Positions 17,922 through 30,063 are shown, counted from the stretch's first letter. The stretch: 64,000 nucleotides of DNA from Microglena sp. YARC (GCA_022414725.1 CM039462.1:73035803-73099802), one strand, 5' to 3'. Translations and numbers: made by a program. The notes: a model not told the origin generated them from the letters alone.

Positions 17922-18242
17922 ATGGCCAAAAACAAAAACACATGCATTGGAATGAAAAACATTGCATGGCATGGCATGGCATGCCTCCCCAGGGACATCC
18001 AGATCAGAATATTGTCTCAGTGCGATATGGACATCCGCCGCATATGTGGGATAAAACCAGGAAAGATGCAACTGCCCTCACAATTGCAGCAGAAGCTAGA
18101 TGACATCCTTCAGAGACAAATACAATACGTAGCCAAGTGGAAAACTGCTTACAACTACCTTCGAGCAGGCCATCATAACCTCTTTCTAATGTGTTTATGT
18201 AGTCTCACACAACATGAGATTACTAAAACCAAACCCTGGTGA
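17922..18242 (+). CDS. F-box-like protein, probably truncated
   Basis: 106 residues from ATG at 17922. CLPRDIQIRILSQCDMDIRRICG then KPGKMQLP resembles the short N-terminal motif (LP-x-D-I, D-x-R-R, G-I-x-x-x-K) of hypothetical proteins in algal and amoebal giant viruses. The C-terminal part after residue 75 has no visible pattern and ends in a region of gene remnants, so the original protein was probably longer. Confidence 0.45.
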   Translation: MAKNKNTCIGMKNIAWHGMACLPRDIQIRILSQCDMDIRRICGIKPGKMQLPSQLQQKLDDILQRQIQYVAKWKTAYNYLRAGHHNLFLMCLCSLTQHEITKTKPW

Positions 18243-18344
18243 GCTCACGAGAAGATGCCCCGAAGTTTGTTGGAGAAGCAAGTCGCCAAAAGCCATCCAC
18301 TGTAACGCAAACCTCAAAATTGGTTATGATTCTTAATGGATCAA

Positions 18345-18420
18345 TTAATGGCGTTCCTTCCTCCCGGCGGATTTTTTGAAACGTCTACTCATAATTTAGA
18401 GCCTCCGAACGACTCGTCAC
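18345..18420 (-). repeat. Inverted-repeat element, solo half (minus orientation)
   Basis: Reads gttccttcctcccggcggat, tttttgaa, then tagagcctccgaacgactcg, the reverse complement of the right half found upstream of ankyrin copies. Confidence 0.65.
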
Positions 18421-18474
18421 AAGTCCACCTCAAAGTACAACTCAGAGCTGGGAAGGTCAAGAAGACATGCTGTC

Positions 18475-18967
18475 TCAAACACCTTTCCATGGACTGGCTA
18501 CCAGTGCTATTTGTCGTTCATCTACCGACATACTCATAAACATTCGAATAGAAATTTCAGACGGCAACACCATAAAGCGAAGGCCATCTTCATGCGGCGA
18601 GGCCTCACCAAAGCCTGATTCATGATTGCGGGATACGACTGCATCACTCAACAAGTAGTCAGCAGACGCCAAGGGGACTGCCACTCCTACGGGTCCATCA
18701 TTGAAAGCCCCATATTGATTGATCTGAATGTGAGATTGGCTCCCTCTTGTACGCAGCCCTCAGCTGCAGGTGCGCACCAAGCTTTGCATATGCTGTTCGC
18801 ATGATGTCAGCAACTGAAGTCGTACCAGGGTAAAGCGGAACAAAACAACGGTGGATGTACTTCTGGAACGGATTTCCAGGCGTTGCAAGTCGTGAGAGGT
18901 CCAACTTGGGCACAAATGACAACATCATTCTTCTGGTATCCATTTGGACAATCTGTCGGCAAGACAA
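18475..18967 (-). pseudogene. Remnant of an unknown minus-strand gene
   Basis: Two frames on the minus strand read as one broken protein. The upstream piece (from 18967) contains LSRLATPGNPFQKYIHRC and ADIMRTAYAKLGAHLQLRAA. The downstream piece (to 18475) contains VAVPLASADYLLSDAVVSRN and GLRFMVLPSEISIRMF. The shift lies near 18690-18720. I do not recognise the family. The coherent amino-acid use in both parts argues for a former gene. Confidence 0.4.
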
Positions 18968-19242
18968 AACGCGGGTGTCAGTGCCATCTCATGGAGCATC
19001 ACGACATCGCATGCACAGCTCAGCGCAATTCCATGCAGCATGAAATTGCCAACGAGGCTTCAAAAGCCGCCGTGTCGTGGGTGATAATGAATGAATGAGA
19101 ATGTACGGACGGGGGGATGCGCAAGCCGCCGGGGAGGCAGATGGACGATGATGATGAGTCTGCGCAAGCCGCCATGTCATGTGTGTGTGTGCGGTCTGTC
19201 TGTCTATCTATATGTCTGCGAAATCCGCCGTGGCGTGTGGTG

Positions 19243-19420
19243 GATGATTATAAGGTGTGTCCAACTTTATTTGAGAACAACTGTAGTGTATGGCACTTTG
19301 ATGCGACCATGCCTGCCTGAAGAATGAACGATTCATCAGCGGGATAATATCAATTCAAAATTATACCAGGGTGTCCCAAAAATTAATTTTGAGAACAACT
19401 GTATGCTCAAGGCGACAGCC
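19243..19420 (+). repeat. Repeat C, distal half, two tandem relatives
   Basis: gattataaggtgtgtccaac...tttgagaacaactgta at 19248-19285 and agggtgtcccaaaaattaat...tttgagaacaactgta at 19370-19403. The second has the look of a mariner-type terminal repeat. No transposase seen. Confidence 0.55.
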
Positions 19421-19513
19421 AAGCGCAGTGGGGTGTCTTTCTTCGAACCTGACCCAACCTTGTTTGACATGCCGTGCACAAGGAGATGAGAGAGCCTAGC
19501 GGGAGATGAGGCG

Positions 19514-20378
19514 ATGTTTAGCATCACCGTGCCCAACGTGGACTTGCCAGCCGACCTTGGGTTCACTCAGGACCTTGATCTGAAGCTGGCGATTGGGGAC
19601 GATGGAGATGTCGTGGTCTGCGGACGGCACTGGACTTTGTTCACCACTGTCACCCAGCCCATGGCAGAATTTGAGGCGGCGTATGGAGCCTGCAACGACT
19701 GCAATCGTCTCTTGTGCGGCAGCTGCAGCAGCGAACACCGTCCGCTGATACCGACATCGACGACTCCTGCATGCCATTCGACAAGCTATACATATGCAGT
19801 AGTTGTGGCATTGGAGGAAGCTGGTGGACAACAGCTGCTGCCGGCGCCAACACGCGTGTGTTTGCGTGGCTGATATGCCAAGCACAACTGCGGGCAGACC
19901 GACATGGCGTTCACGGACCTGCTGCAGACTCCGGCCATCGCCAATATGGCAGCTACGAGCGCTGGACGCCTGGTTTGTGCGGCACCCGATTTTCAGGGCA
20001 CAGGCGCATGAGGCACAGGATCTGCTATTCACTGTGCTGGATGATCTACACGCCATTCGCGTCCGTCGGGTACGAGCCATACTGGGTGTAGTGAGAGTTA
20101 TGGATGGGTCGTTCCTACTCCTCTGAGCGGATTTTTTTGAATTTCTACTCAGAATTTAGAGTCTGCGGAACGACGACGCTAAGAAGTTCATGGAGCGCGT
20201 GCTGGTCGGCCACGCCCAAAGACTTCGCTTCGACCAGCAGCAGATGAACGTAGTGGATCCTCGACTTGCAGGAGGGAAGTACGAGGTAGCTTATTTACAT
20301 TGGCGGTCGAACCCCGTGATGGGCGATGATGATTCCACCTCTTGGGGGAATGCTTTCGTCATACGTGAGGGAATTTGA
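19514..20378 (+). pseudogene. Remnant of a cysteine-rich gene, several frameshifts
   Basis: Successive plus-strand frames hold pieces that fit one former protein: CNDCNRLLCGSC (about 19690-19725), DKLYICSSCGIGG (19780-19815), DAWFVRHPIFRAQAHEAQDL and DDLHAIRVRRVRAILG (to about 20090). After a repeat insertion at 20107-20175 comes MERVLVGHAQRLRF...SWGNAFVIREGI to 20378. The Cys pairs suggest a zinc-binding domain; family unknown. At least three breaks. Confidence 0.35.
20107..20175 (-). repeat. Inverted-repeat element, solo half (minus orientation)
   Basis: gttcctactcctctgagcgg then tttttttgaatttctactca and a gcggaacgac end. Lies inside the cysteine-rich gene remnant. Confidence 0.6.
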
Positions 20379-20559
20379 AGTGATGTATTTATTGTTCTCA
20401 CGATGGCGTATTCATGTGCGAGAATGCTTTGTCCTGCTGGAATTTCTCACGCGGGCATACCGCCATGAGTAAAGAGGACGTCGCTGAATGTAATAATGCG
20501 GGGGGACGGTCTCATTTGACATGACTCGACATGATCCGCCAGGGATGGTGGGTTTTTTC

Positions 20560-21215
20560 AATTCAAAGCAATATCAACATAACAATGAGATAAATAAGTA
20601 CTCTGAGTTCTTGTGCAACGGTAAGATAATGGAGTGTGACACCTTGATGTGGAAAGCTTGCAGGCTGGGGGTAATTAATCTTGCAGGAGTTTTAAAAACT
20701 TCGAGTAGCTTATGTACGTTATCGATAAATCCGTCCAGATGTTGTGGAGGTTGTGTTTGCACCGATAAAAAAGGTCGCGGATGTAACGGTCATATCTATC
20801 TGACCCATCGACGTGATCTGTAACTTCACATTCAGAACTTTGTATAATGAATGCACTAAAGTCTTTTTGGAGCAACCCTAGCCGTATTTCTTTACTTGGT
20901 AGACAGCAGCAGGAAAGCCCTGACTGCTTTAAGTCGGTCACGTATTTATCATCCCTTTTTTTCTTCTTTGACTGCGTCAGTGTTAAGCTCGACCGTCCGC
21001 CCTGAAGTGTTTGAGATTGGGTTCGGGCTGCTAAGGGTTTAATACCTACGCCCACCAAAACGGTGGTTGAGGAGTTTGGTTTGTTGTCCTCGACACAGTA
21101 CCCTGATTATGGGGGTTTTTTGCTTTGTGGTGTGCTTTTTCTTTTTCGTTTAAAGAAGAGGCTCTCAATACACCTCGGGTGTAAGTAGGACTTTACATGT
21201 AATGTATATGTTGTA
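20560..21215 (+). mobile_element. LINE fragment, copy 2 (3' end only)
   Basis: In the plus direction, AAAGTCTTTTTGGAGCAACC (coding KSFWSNP, compare KSFWSNL in copy 1), the 3' untranslated region (ccaaaacggtggttgagg, tacacctcgggtgtaagtag) and the tgtaatgtatatg tail match the reverse complement of 6915-7310. The coding part is full of stops. An older, more decayed insertion than copy 1. Confidence 0.75.
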
Positions 21216-24109
21216 TGTATGGGAATTCTGCAATGATTTTGATCCGCTCGTATTATTTTAATACAATCACGATTACCATTTCAACCGCTTCAACGTAATT
21301 TCACCCCGCATGTTTGACCATAACATTTACGGATCTCATTTAGGCAATGCTCACCCAAGAGCCGGCGACAGTAGGAGAGATTGACTTATTTCTAATGGAT
21401 CGCACAACGTCTCTTTGCCTGGGTAAGTTGGCAATCATGTGCAAATGGAGAGATAGGAGACATGTTGAAAAAGGCAGGATTTATTAGACAGCGACATATC
21501 AACAGTAAATACATGAGAAGTTTGTACCATCTATTGAAAAAGTTTTCGCGAATTGGATAGAATATAACAGCTGCGAACGGGCTGTATCCGGTATAGTGAA
21601 GGTGGGTCGTATTTTTCGATGAGAAGCTCCTGAGAAAGATGTTTACTGGTCCGTTGGTGCGTTTCTCCATATTGTTCAGAGAGGAGGACTTTAAAGGGGC
21701 ATGTACGTGGATTCGATGTTGGACAACACGAGGGTTCATTGTTTCCAATTTCGTAATAAGCAGTTTGCAATAAAAAGGAGGTTTTCGTACACCCCACTGT
21801 TCTTCCGGGTTGCAGTACATGGAGAAGGGTCCTGGATGCTTACATGTTGTGTCGAATGTCAATAAGGAGCCCATTACAGAAATTATAAGCCATTCTCTCA
21901 CTTGAACACATTGAGAGGAAAGAGCCAAACGTGATATGACGAGAAACGATTAAAATAATGCCTAGAATAAGTTTCGTTTCATTGTTGGACACTTAAGATG
22001 TCGCATCGGTATGTTTTTGGAAGTTTGAAAGAAATTGGTGGAGTTAGTGTTTCTATTCTGGTGGAAAACCAATTTTAACACTAGTCTTTATGAAAACATG
22101 TGATAACCTCGTTTTTCGAGGACGGAAGACCTTCTCGGCGGATCATGCGATCACACGGCGGGATCCGCAGTGAAGTGGCAATAGGCAGTTAAAACGAATA
22201 TAAGAAGGGGCTACTTTTTTCGAAGGAACATGTTCTGAGCAAAACGCGGTTAGCAGAGGCGACCTGCACAGCACAAGGCCGAATGGCATGCTAGCAGCTA
22301 GAGCGGGGCATGGCAGAGTTGGTTTTGTTGTTGTTGGCTAGTTGCTGTTGCCTGTTGCTGTTGTTTGTTGCTGTTGCTGTTGCTGTTGTGTAATCACCAC
22401 CAACATGCTGTCTGTGTTGCGTGTTGATGTGTCTGTTGTTTTTGTTGCTGTTGTTGTTGACTTTTGTTGAGAATTTCTGGCAAGGGCTCTCATCCGGGAG
22501 CCCATAATGTGAGGCTCGGAGGACCGTAGGGAAATATGGTCAACGTAGCTACGCGGAACGCGAAGGTGGTATCGGTCGCTCGTAACGCTTGGATAGAGTA
22601 GCGTATGTTCTCCGTGTGCGTGTGGTGCGTGTTCCCGCATCATCCCACACATGTTGTGCTGCCCTCCACCCCATTGTTGGTTTGTGTGTTGTTTGGTCAC
22701 AGTGAGATATAGCAAGGTGTAGTGGGGGGGGGGGGGCTCGCCACAGCAGGGCAGGAGAGGTCGGAGCGGGCGGAGGAAAGGCTCGGCAGCAGGCGGAAGG
22801 AGGCTCGCAGGGTGGGTTGGAGAGGCTCGAGGTGGTGGAGGAACTCTCCTTCTGCAATTGCTGCTCTGATGTACTGTGAGGAACGTTACGGCAGTTATTG
22901 GTGATCCAGGTATCATGACGCCATACAAACTACAAAATGATGAATGCTTCCCAGCCAAGCAGATGCAGGACGCCCTTGGGACGAGGTTTGCGGCTCGGAG
23001 TGATTATAGTTGTATGTTTAGTATAACAGTTGTCTCACAGTAATTTTGGACACTCTGATATCCTGAATCCAGATACAGATCTTGCTAGTACACTATTTTT
23101 TTAGGATTTTACGTTCACGATCATCAATAATCAGCCAGTGTGTCTGGCGTGTTGATGGATTCTATAAAATCGTATTGTTTTGTGACATGACCACAGGACG
23201 TTCATTATATATTCTGTTGAGTGTAATGGATTCATTCCTCGAATGCAACACCGGTGGGAGGACAAGCAACGTCCAGAGTTAAACTCAGAGAAGAGCTTAT
23301 AAACTGCAAATACGGGGCAGAACACATTCGTGGGAAATGTGGTCTACAGAAATGTCAGGAATTAAAACATATCGATGCTGAATGCAACTGCAATGGGAAG
23401 AGCTTGAGGAACTTGGAAACTGGAGTTTTGGCTCCCGGAATTGACTTTACAGGCACGTGATTGCGAGATGGCCGACTGTTTGATTTAGGCACATTCCATC
23501 AGTCATCACGTGATTTGGATGGGGTAGAGCGTTTTATTTTTCGGCATAATCTTAGCTAGGGCAAGAAATTATGTTGGCGCTCTCTACGGTGCGGTTTGCT
23601 GAACTCTTTTCTTGATGTAAAACTCTTTCCAATTTGAATGTGCTTCATTACTTCCATCATCTCTTTTGAATAGTTTTGCCAGGGTCGGATGGCCTGTCCT
23701 GAACAATATGGAGGATTACTCATTCTGTGTGAGTAAGCGTACGATTGTTTTGCGGACGCCTTGTCGATGGATGCATGTTATACATACGCGCGTTTTTTAT
23801 TCATTATTATATTAACGTACACAATGCACATGCGAAACTTAAATACGAAACTATTAGTCAATCAAGGCCGGAGGTATTTCTCGCCACTGTGACCAAGATG
23901 GTGCAGAGGAACTGCCATGATCCCCCATGCGACTCATAAAACCGATGAACATCTTCAACTCAAACAATCAGAAGAGACTCCACTAGGAAAAGAGGATGCA
24001 GTAAAGCTCGTGCAGATCATCGAGAAGCTACGAAGGCAGAAGGAGGATTCGATAAGGCCACACGCGCTTCATACGTCTACGATAAGCTTCAAGAATTGCA
24101 ATCATCGGA
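21216..24109. other. AT-rich stretch without supported genes
   Basis: Only short frames. The best is a minus-strand frame to 21392 whose first ATG would be at 21874 (about 160 residues, no pattern I recognise). A (GTTGCT)n-type microsatellite fills about 22320-22480 and a G run lies at 22723. Just before the gap a plus-strand frame ends in KATRASYVYDKLQELQSS (about 24050-24108), which may be the edge of a gene hidden by the gap. Composition differs from the viral-type genes, so this may be host sequence. Confidence 0.4.
22320..22480. repeat. GTT/GCT-rich microsatellite
   Basis: Imperfect (gttgctgttg)n run, interrupted near 22390-22425. Confidence 0.85.
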
Positions 24110-25109
24110 NNNNNNNNNNNNNNNNNNNNNNNNNNNNNNNNNNNNNNNNNNNNNNNNNNNNNNNNNNNNNNNNNNNNNNNNNNNNNNNNNNNNNNNNNNN
24201 NNNNNNNNNNNNNNNNNNNNNNNNNNNNNNNNNNNNNNNNNNNNNNNNNNNNNNNNNNNNNNNNNNNNNNNNNNNNNNNNNNNNNNNNNNNNNNNNNNNN
24301 NNNNNNNNNNNNNNNNNNNNNNNNNNNNNNNNNNNNNNNNNNNNNNNNNNNNNNNNNNNNNNNNNNNNNNNNNNNNNNNNNNNNNNNNNNNNNNNNNNNN
24401 NNNNNNNNNNNNNNNNNNNNNNNNNNNNNNNNNNNNNNNNNNNNNNNNNNNNNNNNNNNNNNNNNNNNNNNNNNNNNNNNNNNNNNNNNNNNNNNNNNNN
24501 NNNNNNNNNNNNNNNNNNNNNNNNNNNNNNNNNNNNNNNNNNNNNNNNNNNNNNNNNNNNNNNNNNNNNNNNNNNNNNNNNNNNNNNNNNNNNNNNNNNN
24601 NNNNNNNNNNNNNNNNNNNNNNNNNNNNNNNNNNNNNNNNNNNNNNNNNNNNNNNNNNNNNNNNNNNNNNNNNNNNNNNNNNNNNNNNNNNNNNNNNNNN
24701 NNNNNNNNNNNNNNNNNNNNNNNNNNNNNNNNNNNNNNNNNNNNNNNNNNNNNNNNNNNNNNNNNNNNNNNNNNNNNNNNNNNNNNNNNNNNNNNNNNNN
24801 NNNNNNNNNNNNNNNNNNNNNNNNNNNNNNNNNNNNNNNNNNNNNNNNNNNNNNNNNNNNNNNNNNNNNNNNNNNNNNNNNNNNNNNNNNNNNNNNNNNN
24901 NNNNNNNNNNNNNNNNNNNNNNNNNNNNNNNNNNNNNNNNNNNNNNNNNNNNNNNNNNNNNNNNNNNNNNNNNNNNNNNNNNNNNNNNNNNNNNNNNNNN
25001 NNNNNNNNNNNNNNNNNNNNNNNNNNNNNNNNNNNNNNNNNNNNNNNNNNNNNNNNNNNNNNNNNNNNNNNNNNNNNNNNNNNNNNNNNNNNNNNNNNNN
25101 NNNNNNNNN
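24110..25109. other. Assembly gap of exactly 1000 N
   Basis: A round-number gap is usually a placeholder set by scaffolding and not a measured distance. The two flanks share no visible feature, so continuity across this point is not shown. Confidence 0.95.
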
Positions 25110-27950
25110 TTAGCGATTTGACAAAGCTCCTAATCGACGCAACAACAGCGTAGCTTACCAGGAGACCTGCCCGCTGCTGAGGAGGAGTCGAGAGCTGCAA
25201 GGAGCTATTGTCAGCGCTTCCAGTCTCTGCGCATCAAGCCACCACTGGAGCTGAGTTCAAATCGATGTCTACACGATGCTCGCCAGCAGCGTTCCCTCTC
25301 GCTTTCCCTTGATATTAACACTCGACGGAATACTAAAATGAACCGCTTTCTGGAGTGTACGTACACCTTATTCACCAACTTGCATCCAGGGTTATCGGGA
25401 ATATATATATAAGACTAGAGGTTACGCCACACCATCCTCCCCAGTTGCAGTGATAAGGAGTTGAAGATATTACCAGTCAACCATGCCATAATGTCTCAAC
25501 CAAAATTCCTTATTTCCTCTAGAAAGTATAGTTTAAACTAGAGGCGTCAACAACCACGACACCATTACCAGCGCATAGGGGTTGTTTGTGCCATAAAGTC
25601 GGTCGCCACTGTGTTGGTTTCTGCTTCTACCTTTTTTGTTGATATTTTGCTCGTCTGTTTGCACGCGCCTGCGCATCTCCGGGTCTTTGTAATTGAGCGA
25701 TGGAATCGTCGCCGCCTTTGAAATTGGCCGATGTCGCCCTTTGTAAGACATTACCCGTCAATGCAGAAGCTTGCGCCGCTCCCGTACCATTGATTGTCCT
25801 ATTCCGCATTCAAGTTCAAGTTAGATTCATTTTTTACTACCGCGTGCCATGCCAGTTGTCTACGACTTTGTAGGTGTCGTACGAACATTTTTCGCATAGG
25901 ACTCGTCGGTTGCGACGAGACCCTCCCTTTTCGGGGCCGGCATGGATACAAAAACGACTTATGTCCTAACAAATAATGCGAACGCTGTGTACACATCGAC
26001 CATTTAGCTTATTAAGTAGTTTTATTAATAGTTTTAGTTATATTTGTTTATTATTTATTTATTTTATCTCAAATTCAACGATGCTATGCTGTGTGTAATA
26101 AAAATGTGCGCACTCTTTTATAAAAGGTCTTAATGCAGCTGTGGTTCCTCATGGTTGGAGACTTTCGAGGTTAGAGACCTTAAGACGTGTCTTCATCTCT
26201 AGAAGAGACCGTTAGCCCAACGGTCCCTTGTAACGGTGTTGCTTGCTCTTTCCCTTCCTGCTGTCGTTCCCTTAACGTGCCCTTTGAGAGATGAGACTTT
26301 CCCTCCTCCAACTTGACCAACCTTGACTGTTTGACTATAGTTCCGTTAAGTCATAGTCCTCTTGACACTATATAGCTTTGCTCTTTGCAGCTGCCCTTCC
26401 CAGCCATTTTCCATGACCTTAAGTATCCTTGTGGGATGATGAAATTACCTTATGCATTGCATTCACGTCGAGTTACATCCGTGTTCAAATTAACCAGCCT
26501 TATTAAGGGCTGCGGTCAGCAGCTGTGTCGGTCTCATAGCCGATCAGTTGCCTCCAATTCACTAAGTCCTTTGCTTCATTGGCACTTAGGGAAATGGAGT
26601 TCTCCAATTCATAAGTCCTTTGCTGCATTGCACTTAGGATGGATTGGAAGCCCTCTCTCGAATTCATTGAGTCCTTTGCTGCATTGGCACTTAGATTCGA
26701 GCCCTCTCGAATTCATTGAGTCCTTTGCTCATTGCACCTTTGCTGCATTAAGACCGCTTACGACCCTTACGGTGGTAGCCGCAAAGATCGACAAAAAGCC
26801 CCGTACTGGCGGGCTTACCAAGTGGGTGACAAGATAGTTTCGATAAGCACCCGCGTTGTGCGTGAAATTCTAATTCCTAATTGGAATAAGGTTATGTATA
26901 AGAACAACTAAGGACCTGGAGCAGGTTGAAGTTTGTTACAAAAAAAGAGAGCGTTGAGCTAAGAAATAGATTGACCCATTGTTTAGTATGTACAGTCAGT
27001 GGAAAACAAGTAAAATGAAACATCCCCAATAATAGGGTGTAAGGCGGCGAGCATAATTTATATAATTGTGTGATTTAAAATCGTATTGGTTTTCCACTGA
27101 AACGGTTACAGTGAGAAGACCGGGATGTGACAGTGAATGGTGAAGTTTGCAAATTACATGCACAAAAGTATTAGAATGCCATGATGCAACCAAACGCTTC
27201 TGTAAAAATTGGCAGGCACTCGCGTCCTCCGTCGATGGCGGATAATGCACGTCCGAGACTCCAGGCAAGAAACGTCTCTTTGATCAAAGCCAGCATGGAT
27301 CAACTTCAAGCACCGCAGGACTTTTAAGAGTATGTGAGGGACTCGTAACGGCAGGACTGTATCTGTCAATTGTGTTGGCTTCCAGAACAGCTCGCAAGGT
27401 TTTGCGGTTCGAAGCTCATAGACATGACAATGCTCGAGCTTATGGATCTGGAAAAACCCTAAGCCCTAAAATGCCTCCTTGTACCCCAAGGCGTGTCAAA
27501 TTATTCTGTTTTGTAATGTAAAATGTCTTAATGCGCTACACGCTTTCGGAGAATACGAATGCAGCCCGTCAACACCCAAGTCATCTATGCCCATGTTCGA
27601 GATGTTTGAGGGCGAACAGTGGTAAACCCGAGCAAAGAATTAGTTAACTTCCTTACATGAACTGCCCGTCCAGCAATAGCAAACTGCAAGGATGCATGTT
27701 CTTATTACGCATACCAACTCATGTCCCAAGATGTTTGACAGGGAATTCTTCTAAGACAACCGGATCTTGCCATTGTATTATTGACGAAAAACACATGAAA
27801 ATGTTGGCATCCCAAAACAAAATAAATAAATATAAATAAACATCGGAGAACACCCAATTATATTGCTCAATTTGCAAAGCCACCGAGCGACATGAGGATT
27901 TGTCTGATGATTGCAAATCCTTGTTGACGCATTAGTGACTGTACGCTTGC
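25110..27950. other. Gene-poor stretch with degenerate direct repeats
   Basis: No supported gene. At about 26555-26745 a motif of the form attc-a-tgagtcctttgctgcattggcacttag recurs three to four times with changes, and the flanking 26100-26850 block has a pyrimidine-rich texture like a degraded LTR or satellite. 25980-26110 is very AT-rich. No terminal repeats could be fixed by eye. Confidence 0.35.
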
Positions 27951-27957
27951 ACGCACT

Positions 27958-28116
27958 GCACGCAGAAGGAGGCGACATGTTTCCGCCGTTTGCGTTTGGA
28001 GTCAGATGTACGAGAAAGATGCGACAAACAGGTTTCCGCCGTTTGCGTTTGGAGTCAGATGGACGAGAAGGAGGCGACATGTTTCCGCCGTTTGCATGTG
28101 GATTCAGATGGACGAG
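27958..28116 (+). repeat. Three imperfect tandem units, about 55 bp
   Basis: gtttccgccgtttgcgtttg and gagtcagatggacgag recur three times, with gaaggaggcgacat between. Each unit could encode a short CFRRLRLESD-like stretch, but frames shift between units. Confidence 0.7.
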
Positions 28117-28573
28117 GAGGACTTCTGAGAAAGCCGCCGCCGTGTGTAGTGTGAGCAGATGGACCATGGGTCACACAAACCAGCATCCACCACTCATCGG
28201 AAAACGTAGCGTATTTGAAAGGTAAACCGAGTATGTCAACGCTGCTCCATTTTCACGCAGAGACGCCCACATAGGAATCATGTCAAGCAAAACTTTTCCT
28301 GCTCCGTTTCTGCTTCTTGATACTGCTTATGCTGATCATCGTCGTGCAATGTAATCCGGAAACTCGCTAGCTGAGATATCACACCGAGGAATCACAAATC
28401 CGCTCCAGACCATGTTTCGCACCTATTCGCATTCCAAGTTGCCAGTTAGATTCTTTTTTCTAGCCCGTGCATGCCGTTGTATCAATTCATGACTTATAGC
28501 AACAATGTTACGCTTAACGCGCACAATGTGAGACAGCATGAGCGAAGGACACTTCTGAACGGGTTTGAATCGG

Positions 28574-29055
28574 TTACAAAGATTGATGGTCAACGTTGTC
28601 AAAATCCCAAGGTGTCCATTTTTCATCAGACAAATCACAAACGTAGCGGCCGTCGCGAAGGGGTGCCGATTGTACAGAACACACACTTGTATTGGCTTCT
28701 TTTCCAAAACAGTCTTCGCATCTTGCAGCTTTGCATTCCTTGCATGAAGACCCCCTTCGTGCGCAGATTTGCCGCATGAGGGCAACACCAGTTTAGCACC
28801 CGCGGCACCCTCATCTTCGTCATCATGCGTCAAGTCCACTTCCACTGCTCTCTGCCCACGTTTGGCACGTCGCACAGTCAGAGGCACAACACTAATAGGG
28901 CCAGCTATGGAGTCGCGACAAAGAGGGCACGAATTCAGTCTTGGAAAGCAGTCTCCGCACACGAGGTGATCGCAGGGAAGGGAGAGCGCTGCAACATGAT
29001 TGTTTAGGCAGCAAGGACACTCCACAAAGGCGCTCGATCTCAACCAACCTCGACC
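28574..29055 (-). pseudogene. RING-finger protein, broken
   Basis: The minus-strand frame opened by a stop at 29056-29058 has no ATG before the domain. Its early part is a C3HC4 RING: CPCC, then LPCDHLVCGDC, then CPLCR (residues about 9-42). RING domains act as E3 ubiquitin ligases. An acidic linker (DLTHDDEDEG) follows. Near 28775 the sensible sequence moves to another frame with a second Cys cluster (CARRGSSCKECKAARCEDC) and ends at 28574 (WDFDNVDHQSL). Loss of the start and one frameshift make it a pseudogene unless introns or errors are involved. Confidence 0.6.
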
Positions 29056-29097
29056 TCATTCTCAATGGGAGCCTCCTCTTCATCTGTAGTCACAGGA

Positions 29098-29143
29098 ATA
29101 AAATGAAAACCCGTGTCAGATGGAAATGTAAAACGACATCGCA
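29098..29143 (-). repeat. Repeat A, degenerate inverted copy
   Basis: aataaaatgaaaacccgtgt then cagatggaaat and aaacgacatcgc: the reverse complement of the central part of repeat A, with substitutions. Confidence 0.5.
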
Positions 29144-29349
29144 GTTGTACATTATATTGAAAGCAAACAATTCATGTACCTTCTTCCTCTGACGACGACG
29201 ATATATAGCCTGTCAAGTCCATGACATCTCCCATCAGAGATCGATTCCAGACAATATAGGAGATTTAACAATAAAAACAAACAAATCACATTACTCGTAA
29301 TCGATGCGCAAGCGGTACCAGATGTACTTGGATGTACTTGAGGTGCAAT

Positions 29350-29514
29350 GGGTGGTCCTGCATTCCGGCCGATTTTGACTGGTTGCGAAACATGTCTGAG
29401 CGGATTTGTGATTGCCTCTGGTGCTGATATCTCAAGCTAGCGAGTCGTTCCGGATGCTCTAAATTCTGAGTAGAAATTTAAAAAAAAAAATCCGCCGGGG
29501 AGAAGGAACACCCA
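29350..29514. mobile_element. MITE-like inverted-repeat element, divergent solo copy
   Basis: 165 bp. Left end gggtggtcctgcattccggc, right end gccggggagaaggaacaccc, imperfect inverted repeats. The interior keeps gattttgactggttgc and gagtcgttccggatgctcta of the family. Not next to an ankyrin gene, so the element also exists independently. Confidence 0.65.
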
Positions 29515-29538
29515 TTACTTTTTTGTAGCTCCGAATAT

Positions 29539-30063
29539 TCAGACAGTCTTGCCGTCGACCACTTTTTCGTTTGTTTTGTGGGCGTTCGGAGTGCGACATG
29601 TGAAAGTAATGAGACATAATATTACGAACACATTTCCCATGGAAATGAAAGACATGCTATCATCGTCATCTTCTCGCTCGGTCTCAGACGTTTGTGGTTG
29701 CTTGGTACAACGAACCGGGGGTGGAACGATGGTATCCGCGCTTGCTTTGCGTTTTCGAGCGTCCTGCAGGCGAGCGGTACCAGATATTCGTGTTCCACCA
29801 AGGGTAGTACTGCCGAAAGATGCAAAGCAACGTTTGTTCGATGTGCTTGGATACAAAGTGTAGTGATGTCGATGTCTTTTTCGAGCATCTGGATAATGTG
29901 GTCGTGAGGCAGATACGTGTTGCATTACACGGTGGCGCGTTTGCGGTGCTTGGCGACATGCCCGTGAACGTTTGGCCTTCTTGCAGGTGATCCTTGGGAC
30001 CATTTTGGACGCCGCATGGCGCAGGACAGGATCTAGATGTGTTTTCATCAAAGCTTGTGGCAT
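29539..30063 (-). pseudogene. Decayed gene, weak resemblance to a histone fold
   Basis: Pieces in different minus-strand frames. From 29888 one frame reads MLEKDIDITTLCIQAHRTNV and then HLSAVL...HEYLVPLACRTLENAKQARI. The spacing of SAVL, E-x-L-x-x-LA and xARI recalls the H2A histone fold. Upstream (30063 downward) another frame begins MPQALMKTHLDPVL and carries a basic KKAKRSRACR patch. Giant viruses can encode histone-like proteins, but this match is by eye and weak; a random resemblance is possible. Confidence 0.3.

Noticed and set aside
22338..22958. Minus-strand frame of about 200 codons
   Set aside because: It is translation of a GTT/GCT microsatellite and of a G-run region; low complexity throughout.
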